NCBI GenBank assembly: GCA_035293565.1 | Contig: DATGMP010000011.1 | Coordinates: forward strand, 1-23,744 | DNA: 23,744 bases | From: DATGMP01 sp035293565 | Lineage (GTDB): Bacteria; Pseudomonadota; Alphaproteobacteria; BOG-932; Roseiterribacteraceae | Direction: 5' to 3' | Shown here: piece by piece, positions 14,128 to 22,667 of the stretch | How the letters are laid out: every line of letters starts with the position of its first letter | Position numbering within the stretch: the first letter of the stretch is position 1 | Notes under the pieces: model-generated | The model's database searches: none | What the model was told of the DNA's origin: nothing | The model's input: the letters and a program-made list of their open reading frames with translations, nothing else | Translations under genes and position numbers: made by a program

Positions 14128-16257
14128 ATGACGACAGATCAAAGCGACGAGTTTAATGTACGTCCCGGACGCGTGGGCAGTCGCGGGACACGGGCCAAAA
14201 GTCTACGGTCGCAGTCCTTCCTGAAGCAAGTTCAGGTGGCCGTGAGGAGGGCCGGCGGGGACCCCAACAAGATTGGCCGCGGACCGGTCCTGGGTGAAGG
14301 GCGCAAGGCGAGAACAACCGGCCGGTTCAACGCACGAGGTCGCGGCGCGAAAGTCGTTCCCTTGTTCTTTCGCGATGGACACGACGGCGGTTGGCAACAG
14401 GATTCGAGCGGGCGCTTCCGGTCCCGTCGCGTCGCTGTCAAGGCGAGAATCGTCAAGCTTAACTCCCAGGGGAGGAAGCGCGGATTGCATGGCCAGGAGA
14501 GGGCCAAGGCATCGAGCAGGGCTGTCGATGCTCATCTCCGCTACCTCGAACGCGATGGGGTCACCCCCGATGGCGAAAAGGGCAGGGCATATTCGGCGCT
14601 CGAGAACGAGGCTGACAGCAAGGCCTTTATCGAGCGGGGCCGCGAGGACCGGCATCAATTCCGCTTCATTGTCGCGCCGGAAGATTCCAACGAAATGGCC
14701 GACCTGAGAAGGTTTACGCGCGACCTCATGCGGCAGGTGGAGAAGGACCTGGAGACGCGTCTCGATTGGATCGCGATCGATCACTACAATACCGGCCATC
14801 CCCATACCCACATTGTCGTTCGCGGTGTCCTGGAGGATGGAGGTATCCTCAATATCGCCGGAGACTACATCGCCCACGGCATTCGTCATCGGGCTTCGCA
14901 ATTGGTGACGCTGGAACTCGGACACCAGAGCGAGCTCGAACTTCAGTCCAGGTTGAGGACCGAGGTTGACGCGGAGCGGTGGACCCGGCTCGACAAGATG
15001 CTCACGGCGGAGCAACGCGAGAGGGGAATCGTCGACTTGAGGCCGGGAGGAGGAGCGACCTATGCATTTCGTGAGAATCGCGGATCCATGGTCGGTCGTG
15101 TAAAATTCCTGGAACGCTATGGCTTGTCGAGCGAGGTTGAGACCGGACAGTGGGTCATCTGCGACCGCGCCGAGGCCACCTTGAAGGAGCTTTCCGACCG
15201 CAACGATATCATCAAGACCATGCACCGGGCGCTCGCAGTCCACGGCCTGCAAGAAGAACGCGGGGTCGACCAGTACGTTCGTCACGGTATTCGGCCCGCC
15301 GATAAAGTCACAGGTCGTGTCCTCGCGAAGGGTCTTGCCGGCGACGAGATGGACGAGCGGGTCTACCTGGTCGTTGACGGCGTCGACGGCCGCATACATC
15401 ACGTCGAATTCCCCGACGTGTCTCCTCTGAAGGAGATCAGGCGAGACATGATCGTGGAGGTAATACCTGCCATCTCGGGTCCAAGGGCTGCTGATCGCAA
15501 TATCGCTCTCAACAGGGGCGAGGCCGACGGCCTTTACCGGCCCAGCCAGCACCTCGACCGTATCCGCGAGCAATTCGAACGAGGGGGCAAGGATCCCAAA
15601 TCCTTCGTCCGCTCTCATGTCCGAAGGTTGGAGGCGTTGCGCCGGGCAGGACATGTCGAACGCCTCGACGAGGATCACTGGAGGGTCCCGAAAGACATCA
15701 TCGAACGCGGCCAAGCATATGATCGCGAGATCGGGGGTGACGGACCGAGGATCAGGACCTTGTCGGTGCAAAATCTCGAGCGACAGATTGCCAGTGAGGC
15801 CGCCACCTGGCTTGATCGGGAGCTAACGGCGCCTGAGCTTCTGGTCATCGCGGACAGCGGTTTTGGCCGCGATGTCAAGGACGCGATCCAGCGCCGCGCC
15901 AACCGTCTCGTCGATATGGGCTATGCGACCATCAGAGAAGGAGGCGTCCAGATTCATGCGCGGGCCATCGCAAACCTCGAGCAGCGGGAGCTGGAGCGCG
16001 CCGGTCGTGAGATGGCTACCGAACGAGGGTTAACCTTTACGACCGGCAAGGTAGGCGAATATGTCAGCGGCCGCCTCACGGGCGTTGCCTCTCTTGCGAG
16101 CGGACGTTTCGCGATGATCGAGGATGGACTGGGCTTCCGGCTGGTGCCTTGGCAGCCGGTCCTCGAAAACCGCGTCGGCCAGTTCATTACTGGCATTCAG
16201 CGCGAGTCCGGCGGCATCGAATGGGAGTTTGGAAGGAAGCGTGGGTTGGGATTGTAA
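14128..16257 (+). CDS. rlxS: Relaxase with DUF3363 domain (RlxS-like)
   Basis: This is a 709-residue protein from ATG 14128, with GAGGA 10 nt upstream. The first 110 residues are basic and glycine/arginine rich. The relaxase core follows: AHLRYLERDG with Tyr 139 as candidate nucleophile, HQFRFIVAPED, then the metal-binding histidine signature around DHYNTGHPHTHIVVRG (His 219, 224, 226 and 228). The rest, including the LVVDGVDGRIHHVEF and WDRELTAPELLVIADSGFG-like segments, is the DUF3363 region. It nicks oriT and pilots the strand into the recipient. The relaxase RlxS of ICEMlSymR7A has this architecture and also lies downstream of rdfS and traF. The C-terminal GLGL tail is notable because the coupling protein downstream also ends in GLGL. 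It is probably cotranscribed with the coupling protein gene. Confidence 0.88.
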   Translation: MTTDQSDEFNVRPGRVGSRGTRAKSLRSQSFLKQVQVAVRRAGGDPNKIGRGPVLGEGRKARTTGRFNARGRGAKVVPLFFRDGHDGGWQQDSSGRFRSRRVAVKARIVKLNSQGRKRGLHGQERAKASSRAVDAHLRYLERDGVTPDGEKGRAYSALENEADSKAFIERGREDRHQFRFIVAPEDSNEMADLRRFTRDLMRQVEKDLETRLDWIAIDHYNTGHPHTHIVVRGVLEDGGILNIAGDYIAHGIRHRASQLVTLELGHQSELELQSRLRTEVDAERWTRLDKMLTAEQRERGIVDLRPGGGATYAFRENRGSMVGRVKFLERYGLSSEVETGQWVICDRAEATLKELSDRNDIIKTMHRALAVHGLQEERGVDQYVRHGIRPADKVTGRVLAKGLAGDEMDERVYLVVDGVDGRIHHVEFPDVSPLKEIRRDMIVEVIPAISGPRAADRNIALNRGEADGLYRPSQHLDRIREQFERGGKDPKSFVRSHVRRLEALRRAGHVERLDEDHWRVPKDIIERGQAYDREIGGDGPRIRTLSVQNLERQIASEAATWLDRELTAPELLVIADSGFGRDVKDAIQRRANRLVDMGYATIREGGVQIHARAIANLEQRELERAGREMATERGLTFTTGKVGEYVSGRLTGVASLASGRFAMIEDGLGFRLVPWQPVLENRVGQFITGIQRESGGIEWEFGRKRGLGL

Positions 16258-16435
16258 TTGGGATTCGTCCATTCGCTGCGTCAAAAACCCACCCGCCGGC
16301 GAAAGCAGCATATCCCAATCGTCTGTCGCATGTGTTCGTGCGTGGATGCGGAACGGCTCCCTTTGATGCAGTGAAGAGGACTATCCGATTTCCACGCTAT
16401 GACCCCACCGCATGCAATTGCCAGCGATCGCCTCT

Positions 16436-16455
16436 TGAACCGCCGCGGAGGTTCA
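16436..16455 (+). repeat. Small hairpin before the coupling-protein gene
   Basis: TGAACC (16436-16441) and GGTTCA (16450-16455) pair around an 8-nt loop, 13 nt before ATG 16469. The right side of the loop and stem contains GGAGG (16447-16451), the only Shine-Dalgarno-like sequence nearby, although at 17 nt from the ATG it is too far for efficient use. The rest of 16258-16468 holds ATTGGGAT (16257-16264) / ATCCCAAT (16313-16320) and no gene. Confidence 0.35.
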
Positions 16456-16468
16456 GCACTTTGCACCG

Positions 16469-18472
16469 ATGTCTTCGACCAAAATCAATTGGGCCCAAAT
16501 CTGCGTCGTTTTGGGCATCGTGCTCGTCACGATGTGGGCGGCGACACAATGGGTTGCATGGAAGCTGGGATTTCAGCCGGAGCTCGGGCGACCCTGGTTC
16601 GAACTGTTTGGCGCGATACCCGTCTATATTCCACCGGCCTTTTTCTGGTGGTGGTTTCTTTATGACGCCTACGCACCGAAAATCTTCTTGCAGGGCGCCT
16701 GCATCGCGGCATCGGGCGGTATCATGTCGATCATCACCACGTTTGCTATGTCGATCTGGCGGGCACGCGAGGCGAAGACGGCAGCAACCTACGGCTCGGC
16801 CCGCTGGTCGGCGGCTTCGGAAGTGCGCGCCGCGCAGCTCTTGGGTCCAGATGGCGTCGTGCTTGGCCGATTCGGTCGGCATTACCTTCGCCATGATGGA
16901 CCCGAGCACGTCCTGTGTTTCGCGCCGACCCGGAGCGGCAAAGGCGTTGGCCTCGTCGTTCCCACCCTGCTGACCTGGCCGGGTAGTTGCATTGTTCACG
17001 ATATAAAGGGCGAGAACTGGAATCTAACGTCGGGATTTCGGGCCCGGCATGGTCGCGTCCTGCTGTTCGATCCGACCAACCGACGATCCGCCGCCTACAA
17101 TCCGCTCCTTGAGGTTCGCCGCGGGGAGTGGGAGGTGCGTGACGCCCAGAATATCGCGGACGTTCTGGTGGATCCCGAAGGCGCCCTCGAACGACGAAAC
17201 CATTGGGAGAAGACGAGCCATTCGCTGCTCGTCGGCGCGATCCTGCATGTGCTCTATGCCGAGGAGGACAAGACGCTCGCCGGCGTCGCCAACTTTCTGT
17301 CGGATCCGAAACGGCCCATCAAGGAAACATTGGATGCCATGATGACGACGGCGCATCTTGGCAGTTCCGGTCCGCATCCCGTCATCGCCTCCGCCGCGCG
17401 CGAGCTCCTCAACAAGAGCGAAAACGAGTGCTCTGGCGTCCTTTCGACGGCGATGTCGTTCCTCGGTCTTTATCGAGACCCCGTTATCGCCGAGGTGACA
17501 CGACGCAGTGATTGGCGAATCGTCGACCTCGTCGAAGCCAGGAGACCTGCCTCGTTGTATCTGGTCGTGCCGCCATCCGACATCAATCGAACCAAGCCAC
17601 TGATCCGTTTGATCCTAAACCAGATAGGCAGGCGATTGACCGAAGATCTTGATGCGCAAAAACGTCGCCACCGGCTGCTCCTGATGCTCGATGAATTTCC
17701 CGCTCTTGGCCGGCTCGACTTCTTCGAATCCGCACTCGCGTTCATGGCAGGTTATGGGCTGAAAGGCTTCCTGATTGCGCAGTCGCTGAATCAGATCGAA
17801 AAGGCCTACGGCGCGAACAATTCCATCCTCGACAATTGTCACGTCCGGGTCTGCTTCGCGAGCAATGACGAGCGGACCGCGCGACGCATTTCGGATGCGC
17901 TCGGAATGGCGACCGAGCTGCGCGCGATGAAAAACTACGCGGGTCACAGGCTCAGTCCGTGGCTGGGACACCTGATGGTGTCAAGGCAGGAAACCGCACG
18001 CCCCTTGCTTACGCCGGGAGAGGTCATGCAGTTGCCCTCCGACGACGAACTGGTCCTGGTTTCCGGCTGCTCACCGATCCGCGCCAAGAAGGCGCGGTAT
18101 TTCGCAGACGAGCGATTCCGCGAGCGTGTCATTGCGCCCGTGAAGCTTGGAGACTCAGAGCCTCACGAGACGCGCAAAGACGACTGGAGCAGCCTGGATC
18201 GGCCAATCGCCAAGACCGGTGAACCCAAACCAACGGTTCAGCACCAGAGTGCCGAACTTGTCGGTGATCCAGCCAACAGTGGAATTCGGCGGGAGCCGGA
18301 GCTCGCCCAGCATGAAGAAGTCGCTTCAGAACGTGGTCCAGCGAAGGCCGAATTCGATTTTCCTGACGAGGAGACGGATGACGAGCTCCAGCGCGCCAGC
18401 ACGTTAAGAAAGCAGGTTGCCGATATCGCACGCCAGGCAGCGATGGATCCCGACGACGGCCTTGGCCTATGA
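16469..18472 (+). CDS. traG: Type IV coupling protein, VirD4/TraG family
   Basis: This is a 667-residue protein. Three hydrophobic segments near the N-terminus (about 11-31, 46-68 and 72-97) anchor it in the inner membrane. The ATPase domain has Walker A APTRSGKG (Lys 158) and Walker B LLMLDEFPALG (Asp 408, Glu 409), with the VHDIKGENW and AQSLNQIEKAYG motifs typical of VirD4/TraG proteins. The tail beyond about residue 560 is polar, variable and ends in the acidic EFDFPDEETDDEL. It links the relaxosome to the type IV secretion channel and powers DNA transfer. It follows the relaxase by 211 bp on the same strand, and its stop lies 8 nt before a ribbon-helix-helix gene. Start choice: family-like MSSTKINWAQI, despite a weak ribosome binding site. 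Confidence 0.93.
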   Translation: MSSTKINWAQICVVLGIVLVTMWAATQWVAWKLGFQPELGRPWFELFGAIPVYIPPAFFWWWFLYDAYAPKIFLQGACIAASGGIMSIITTFAMSIWRAREAKTAATYGSARWSAASEVRAAQLLGPDGVVLGRFGRHYLRHDGPEHVLCFAPTRSGKGVGLVVPTLLTWPGSCIVHDIKGENWNLTSGFRARHGRVLLFDPTNRRSAAYNPLLEVRRGEWEVRDAQNIADVLVDPEGALERRNHWEKTSHSLLVGAILHVLYAEEDKTLAGVANFLSDPKRPIKETLDAMMTTAHLGSSGPHPVIASAARELLNKSENECSGVLSTAMSFLGLYRDPVIAEVTRRSDWRIVDLVEARRPASLYLVVPPSDINRTKPLIRLILNQIGRRLTEDLDAQKRRHRLLLMLDEFPALGRLDFFESALAFMAGYGLKGFLIAQSLNQIEKAYGANNSILDNCHVRVCFASNDERTARRISDALGMATELRAMKNYAGHRLSPWLGHLMVSRQETARPLLTPGEVMQLPSDDELVLVSGCSPIRAKKARYFADERFRERVIAPVKLGDSEPHETRKDDWSSLDRPIAKTGEPKPTVQHQSAELVGDPANSGIRREPELAQHEEVASERGPAKAEFDFPDEETDDELQRASTLRKQVADIARQAAMDPDDGLGL

Positions 18473-18480
18473 CCTGAGAG

Positions 18481-18915
18481 ATGAGGACCAAGCATACATT
18501 TCGTCTGCCGCCCGAACTTGCGACGAAGCTTGCCGACTATGCCGCTCAAAAACGCGTGCGTCAGACCTATGTCGTCGAGACCGCGCTCGCCTCTTTTCTG
18601 TCGCCCGACAATTCCGAGAGAATGGAGGCGGCGCTTGGGAAAAGGCTGGACCGACTGACGCGCCAGCTTGAGCGGCTCGAACGTGATGTCACGATTTCCA
18701 GCGAAACAATGGCTCTGTTTGTGCGGTTCTGGCTGACAGCAACCTCACCGGTACCTGACGCCGCTCTGCCCGCTGCGCAGGCCAAGGGACGAGAACGTTA
18801 CCAACGGTTCGTCGAGGCGTTGGCGCGACGGTTGGCCAAGGGCCAGAGTCTCGCACAGGAGATATCCCTGGACGGCGAGGCCCAAGGCAAGCCGACTGAG
18901 TCTGGGCCGGCTTGA
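18481..18915 (+). CDS. Ribbon-helix-helix (CopG-like) protein, first copy
   Basis: This is a 144-residue protein starting 8 nt after the coupling-protein stop, with GAGAG just before ATG 18481. The N-terminal ribbon-helix-helix DNA-binding motif is TKHTFRLPPELATKLADYA...QTYVVETALASFL (about 3-40). A coiled-coil-like segment RLDRLTRQLERLERDV (about 54-70), a hydrophobic patch and a C-terminal helix ending in LAKGQSLAQEI follow. CopG-type proteins are regularly found between traG and trbB in rhizobial elements, probably as relaxosome accessory or regulatory proteins. Here no trbB follows; a second, related protein is encoded downstream instead. Confidence 0.82.
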   Translation: MRTKHTFRLPPELATKLADYAAQKRVRQTYVVETALASFLSPDNSERMEAALGKRLDRLTRQLERLERDVTISSETMALFVRFWLTATSPVPDAALPAAQAKGRERYQRFVEALARRLAKGQSLAQEISLDGEAQGKPTESGPA

Positions 18916-19017
18916 TCGCTCCCGCAATTCCTTTCTTTTACTGCGCCAGGCTACGATCAACATTTTCGGCGAGTTGAAAGCGCAGCCGTTGAGGTTCTTC
19001 TCTTACTTCGCGAGCGA

Positions 19018-19066
19018 GTGACGATCTGATCATCGTGTCGGATGTGACGATTTCGATCCGCGTGTC
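19018..19066 (+). promoter_or_regulatory. Tandem imperfect direct repeats before the second RHH gene
   Basis: Two copies of a 22-23-nt sequence beginning GTGACGAT and ending GTGTC lie at 19018-19039 and 19044-19066, a 26-bp period. About 19 of 23 aligned positions agree with one gap. The first copy contains the interrupted palindrome CGAT-N6-ATCG. Ribbon-helix-helix repressors often bind tandem repeats in front of their own gene, so this is a candidate operator. Confidence 0.45.
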
Positions 19067-19090
19067 TTTATGGCGAAAGGGAAGAACGTT

Positions 19091-19702
19091 ATGCAGTTTC
19101 AGAGCGAACTCGATATGCAGGCCAGCTACGCAAAAGCGGTCGCCTCTGTGCCGAGGCCTAAGCGGAGCCGCAAAGTCACGATCAGGCTTACCGAGGAGCT
19201 CTACAATCGACTTTCCGCTGCAACCGAACGGCCCGGCGTCGGCAAGAGCGTGGTCGTGGAGGGCGCCCTTGAACGCTTCCTGAGCCCGGCTCCATCAGTC
19301 GAAGACTCCGTACAGGATCGGCTTGACGACATTGACGACAAACTCGATCGTCTTGAGCGGGACGTGAGAGTTATGGCAGAGACCGTTGCGCTGCATGCCC
19401 GGTATCATCTTTCAGTCATGCCACCGCTCCCGCGATCGCGGCAGCAAGAGGCGATAGTTCTTGGCGGTAAGCGCTTCGAAGCTCTGGCCGAGCAGGTCAA
19501 CCAGCGCGTTCGGTCGGGCCGGCCTCTCATGGAAGAGACGATCGCCCGTCTCAATTCCAGGGATCGCCGCGCCGAGGGGGTATCGGTCGACCCGAACACA
19601 GAAGACGATGATCGCGAGCCTGCACAAGAAGCGGTTGATATCGAAGCCGCGTCGCTTGCTGCCGCCGGGGAGGGCGGCAGCAACTCGTACTTTCGCCAAT
19701 GA
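19091..19702 (+). CDS. Ribbon-helix-helix (CopG-like) protein, second copy
   Basis: I choose ATG 19091, preceded by AAAGGGAAG (19076-19084), giving 203 residues; ATG 19070 is in frame but has no ribosome binding site. The ribbon-helix-helix motif SRKVTIRLTEELYNRLSAA...KSVVVEGALERFL (about 21-61) is preceded by a 20-residue arm. It is followed by KLDRLERDVRVMAETVALHARY and VNQRVRSGRPLMEETI. This parallels the first copy element by element (VETALASFLSP versus VEGALERFLSP; RLERDV in both), so the two are probably ancient paralogues. The extra acidic C-terminal tail (about 40 residues) is unique to this copy. A role in relaxosome assembly or transfer gene regulation is inferred. Confidence 0.78.
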   Translation: MQFQSELDMQASYAKAVASVPRPKRSRKVTIRLTEELYNRLSAATERPGVGKSVVVEGALERFLSPAPSVEDSVQDRLDDIDDKLDRLERDVRVMAETVALHARYHLSVMPPLPRSRQQEAIVLGGKRFEALAEQVNQRVRSGRPLMEETIARLNSRDRRAEGVSVDPNTEDDDREPAQEAVDIEAASLAAAGEGGSNSYFRQ

Positions 19703-19778
19703 CCCACCGCCTTCGTCGCGTGACGCGGCCGGATATGGAAAGCCGAGGCGCCAGCCGGGGCCTTCCGATTCAGACTTG

Positions 19779-21137
19779 ATGAGCCGTCCGGACATTTCGC
19801 AGGAGTCGTCGCCGTCAAAATGGCGCCTGATCTTCTCCGTCTTTCTGCCCTTTGCTGCCGGTTACTATCTCGCCTACCTCTTCCGAACCATCAATGCCGC
19901 GATTTCACCGGCATTGGTTTCCGATTTCGGGCTCGATGCCGCCGAGACCGGACTGCTCGCCTCGGTCTATTTCCTGGTCTTCGGGTTGGCGCAGCTTCCC
20001 ATCGGTGCGTTTCTGGATCGCTTTGGGCCACGTCGGGTTCAGGGCGTGCTGCTGGCTATCGCCGCCGGCGGCGCCACATTGTTCGGTAACGCATCGAGCT
20101 TTCCGGAGCTGCTTGCGGGTCGCGCCATGATTGGACTTGGCGTGGCCGGCTCGTTGATGGCTGGGCTCAAGACCATCGTCACCTGGTTTCCGAGAGAGCG
20201 TGTTGCGCTGGTGAATGGTTGGATGATCATGTTGGGATCGCTTGGGGCAGTCACGGCGACGGCGCCAACCGATTGGTTGTTGGGGTTGGTTGGCTGGCGG
20301 GGCCTGTTTGCAGTTCTCACCATCGCGACGTTCGCGATCGCCGGACTCATCTATATGGTCGTTCCGGAACGTGTCGTGGACTCAGAGACTTCCGCGGTAG
20401 ATCGCAAGCCACTTACGTTGTGGTCTATCTATTCAGATCCGCGATTTTTGAGAGTTGCACCGCTCTCGGCGGCTTGCATTGGCTCGTCGTGGGCATTCCA
20501 CTCATTGTGGGCTTCGGCCTGGCTTGCGGATGTGGACGGCTTCGACCGTCAAGACCGGGTTGTTCACATGTTCCTTATGGCTGTCGGCCTCAGCCTTGGA
20601 GCGTTGTTGCTCGGTGGCATCGCGGATCGTCTACGCAAACACAATATGGGAACGGAAATCCCATTGGCGGGCGTGGGAGCGTTGTTCGTCGTGGCTGAAC
20701 TCGCGCTGGTTTTGCGCGTCCCGCTGCCGTCACTTCTGCCTTGGTCGATTGTGTCGATTACCGGAGCCGCAACCGTGCTGAGCTTCGCGGTTATAGCCGA
20801 TTACTTCCCGAACGAATATGCGGCGCGAGCCAATGGTGCCCTGAACCTCCTGCACTTCGGCTGGGCGTTCGCGGTCCAATACGGCATTGGGCTCGTGGTC
20901 GGACAATGGCCTTCTCAGGACGGGCATTATCCGATAGCCGCCTATCAGACCGCATTTGGCCTCAGTCTCGCGCTTCAGGTGGCTGCGTTGGTATGGTTTG
21001 CGATCCCATGGATGCAGCTGTTTGGCCAAAAGCTCTGGCGGCCTTTTGCTCAGTTGGAAGTCCACGAAGTAGTCGGATCCGGCGAACAATTCCGCCAGTG
21101 GCCTATTCTCGAAACCTGCGAGGAAGTTGATTGGTAA
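19779..21137 (+). CDS. Major facilitator superfamily transporter
   Basis: This is a 452-residue protein from ATG 19779. About twelve hydrophobic helices are readable. The MFS signature loop GAFLDRFGPRR (76-86) lies between helices 2 and 3, and a related loop GGIADRLRKH lies between helices 8 and 9. The N-terminal FAAGYYLAYLFRTINAAISP resembles metabolite or sugar-phosphate/nitrate-type MFS permeases, but the substrate cannot be told. It may import or export an aromatic compound given the monooxygenase nearby, but it is 500 bp from the LysR gene and on the opposite strand, so a link is only a guess. The ribosome binding site is weak. This gene marks the change from transfer backbone to cargo. 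Confidence 0.85.
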   Translation: MSRPDISQESSPSKWRLIFSVFLPFAAGYYLAYLFRTINAAISPALVSDFGLDAAETGLLASVYFLVFGLAQLPIGAFLDRFGPRRVQGVLLAIAAGGATLFGNASSFPELLAGRAMIGLGVAGSLMAGLKTIVTWFPRERVALVNGWMIMLGSLGAVTATAPTDWLLGLVGWRGLFAVLTIATFAIAGLIYMVVPERVVDSETSAVDRKPLTLWSIYSDPRFLRVAPLSAACIGSSWAFHSLWASAWLADVDGFDRQDRVVHMFLMAVGLSLGALLLGGIADRLRKHNMGTEIPLAGVGALFVVAELALVLRVPLPSLLPWSIVSITGAATVLSFAVIADYFPNEYAARANGALNLLHFGWAFAVQYGIGLVVGQWPSQDGHYPIAAYQTAFGLSLALQVAALVWFAIPWMQLFGQKLWRPFAQLEVHEVVGSGEQFRQWPILETCEEVDW

Positions 21138-21645
21138 CCGAATCACAAGATCAGGCTTGCCGGGCGCAACCGCTTGATGTTGCAGTTTCAAGACCATCTG
21201 TTCGGTTGGGTGGCACAGGTGCTCGGTTATTCGGTGTAGACCGGCTGCAGTCCCTTGCGCTTCGAGAGATCATGTCGTCCCTCAATAGTGACGGCATCAT
21301 CCGACACAGGGCCTCGAGCCCGTTCCCGTCGACGACTGGCGTCTCAAGGATGACCGTAAGCGATTCGGGCGTTTCGAGATGTCTGTCACCGCCACGAACA
21401 TCCGCGCATGGGAGGGCTGAGCCTGCGTTTTCCCGCTCGATTAGTTTGCCAGTTTGCCGCTCCTTGGGAAAATCACGATCAGCTTCGCGCCCTAGATCGA
21501 CGATCACCCCAAGCGATGGCATTTCGTAAGGCGCTCGCCGTCAGCGCAGCATCGGCTGTCCATTGCCGACGGCAGCGGTGCGGCTTGCCGATCATCACGT
21601 GTCGCTGGCCGGTGCTGGGCGCATGAATCTCTGCGCGAACGCTGA
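21138..21645. other. 508-bp gap between the MFS and LysR genes, possibly decayed coding DNA
   Basis: I cannot support a gene here. Short frames exist on both strands (for example a 43-codon plus-strand piece ending at TGA 21418 that includes VDDWRLKDDRKRFGRFEMSV, and minus-strand frames at 21151-21522 and 21479-21808). They have plausible protein-like composition but no recognisable domain, and each is interrupted. Two genes converge on this gap (MFS plus, LysR minus), so terminators are expected; none with a T-run was seen. Confidence 0.4.
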
Positions 21646-22557
21646 TCAGCCACGGTTCTTGCGCGGCCCGGCGCGCCGGGCAGTGCGAACGACTCCGTTG
21701 CGGATCAGGTCGCCGCAAATCTCCTTCAAGAGCGCCATGACCTCGCGTGTAGCGCGGCTGACAGGACGTCCACGCGGCAGGGCCAGGATGCGATTGGCTT
21801 GCATCCATGACAGCGGGACTGCCGAAAGCTCGCCGCTCTCGACTTCTTTATAGATTCCGGAATACGGCATCAGCGCATAACCGAGCCCCGAGGCCACCAT
21901 GCGCTTCATGGAGATCGAGCTGTCGACGCGCAATCGGCTCGACACCTCCGGCGGGAACGGCGTGCGGCTCAGCGGCAGCACGGCCCTTGGCAGCGTCTTA
22001 AAATCGGCCAACGTGAGCTTGCCGCGCTTAAGCAGGGGATCGCGCGGCGGGCCGATCAGGTAGGTCTGCTCGACAACAAGGGTTTCATAGTCGAGGTGAT
22101 CGTTCGGCAGCGGTGAGGTGAGGATGGCAAGATCGAGCTGGCCGCGCAGCAGCCGATCGCTGGCCAATTCCGTCAGCCCTTCGCTCAGCTCCAGGCTCAC
22201 GCGCGGAAGGCGTTCGACCACCAGCTGGGCCAGCGGCGGATAGAACACCTCGCCGAGAGAAGGCGGCGCGCCGAGCCGCACGGTGCCGCTCGGCTCGCGG
22301 TTCTCGGTGCGCACCTCGGCCTTGATGTCCTCGACCAGGCCGAGCAGCCAGCGGCCGCGCTCGAGCAGTACCTTGCCTGACTCCGTCATCGCCACGCCGC
22401 GCGCTGTGCGCGTCAGCAGCGCGCCGCCGAGCTCGTATTCCAGTTCCTTGATGTGCCGGCTGAGCGCGGATTGCGCGACGTTGACGCTGCTCGCCGCTGC
22501 GCCGAACCCGCCGCGCTCGGCCACTGCGATGAAATAGCGAAGCTGCCGCAGGTCCAT
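21646..22557 (-). CDS. LysR-family transcriptional regulator
   Basis: This is a 303-residue protein from ATG 22557, with GGAGG a few bases upstream on the minus strand; an upstream extension to 22596 is not needed. The N-terminal winged HTH is canonical: MDLRQLRYFIAVAERGGFGAAA, NVAQSALSRHIKELE, then LLTRTARGVAMTESGKVLLERG (residues 1-65). A linker helix and the periplasmic-binding-protein-like effector domain (about 90-290) follow. The total length is typical of the family. It is divergent from the FAD monooxygenase gene with 110 bp between them, the usual LysR arrangement, so it most likely activates that gene in response to an aromatic substrate or intermediate. Like the monooxygenase, it looks more GC-rich at third positions than the transfer genes. 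Confidence 0.92.
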   Translation of the reverse strand: MDLRQLRYFIAVAERGGFGAAASSVNVAQSALSRHIKELEYELGGALLTRTARGVAMTESGKVLLERGRWLLGLVEDIKAEVRTENREPSGTVRLGAPPSLGEVFYPPLAQLVVERLPRVSLELSEGLTELASDRLLRGQLDLAILTSPLPNDHLDYETLVVEQTYLIGPPRDPLLKRGKLTLADFKTLPRAVLPLSRTPFPPEVSSRLRVDSSISMKRMVASGLGYALMPYSGIYKEVESGELSAVPLSWMQANRILALPRGRPVSRATREVMALLKEICGDLIRNGVVRTARRAGPRKNRG

Positions 22558-22567
22558 CACCGCCTCC

Positions 22568-22602
22568 ATCTCGAAATGAGATCGGAAGCATATCAAACAT
22601 AT
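22568..22602. promoter_or_regulatory. Probable LysR binding region in the divergent promoter
   Basis: The perfect interrupted palindrome ATCTC-GAAAT-GAGAT (22568-22582) contains the LysR-type T-N11-A box. A second interrupted palindrome, ATAT-CAAAC-ATAT (22590-22602), lies 22 bp further along. Two sites spaced about two helical turns apart between divergent start codons fit the recognition and activation sites of LysR regulators. Confidence 0.55.
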
Positions 22603-22667
22603 TCTTGTGAGATGTCAAAAACGGCGCATCCTGCTGCAAACAAAGACCAACGGGGAAGGACACGCCC

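Noticed and set aside
14203..15771. 522-codon open frame on the minus strand, antisense to the relaxase gene
   Set aside because: Same cause: it mirrors the relaxase codons and has no recognisable domain or ribosome binding site.
21151..21522. 123-codon minus-strand frame in the gap after the MFS gene
   Set aside because: The composition is protein-like, but no family was recognised and the start lacks a ribosome binding site. It is mentioned as a possible gene remnant only.
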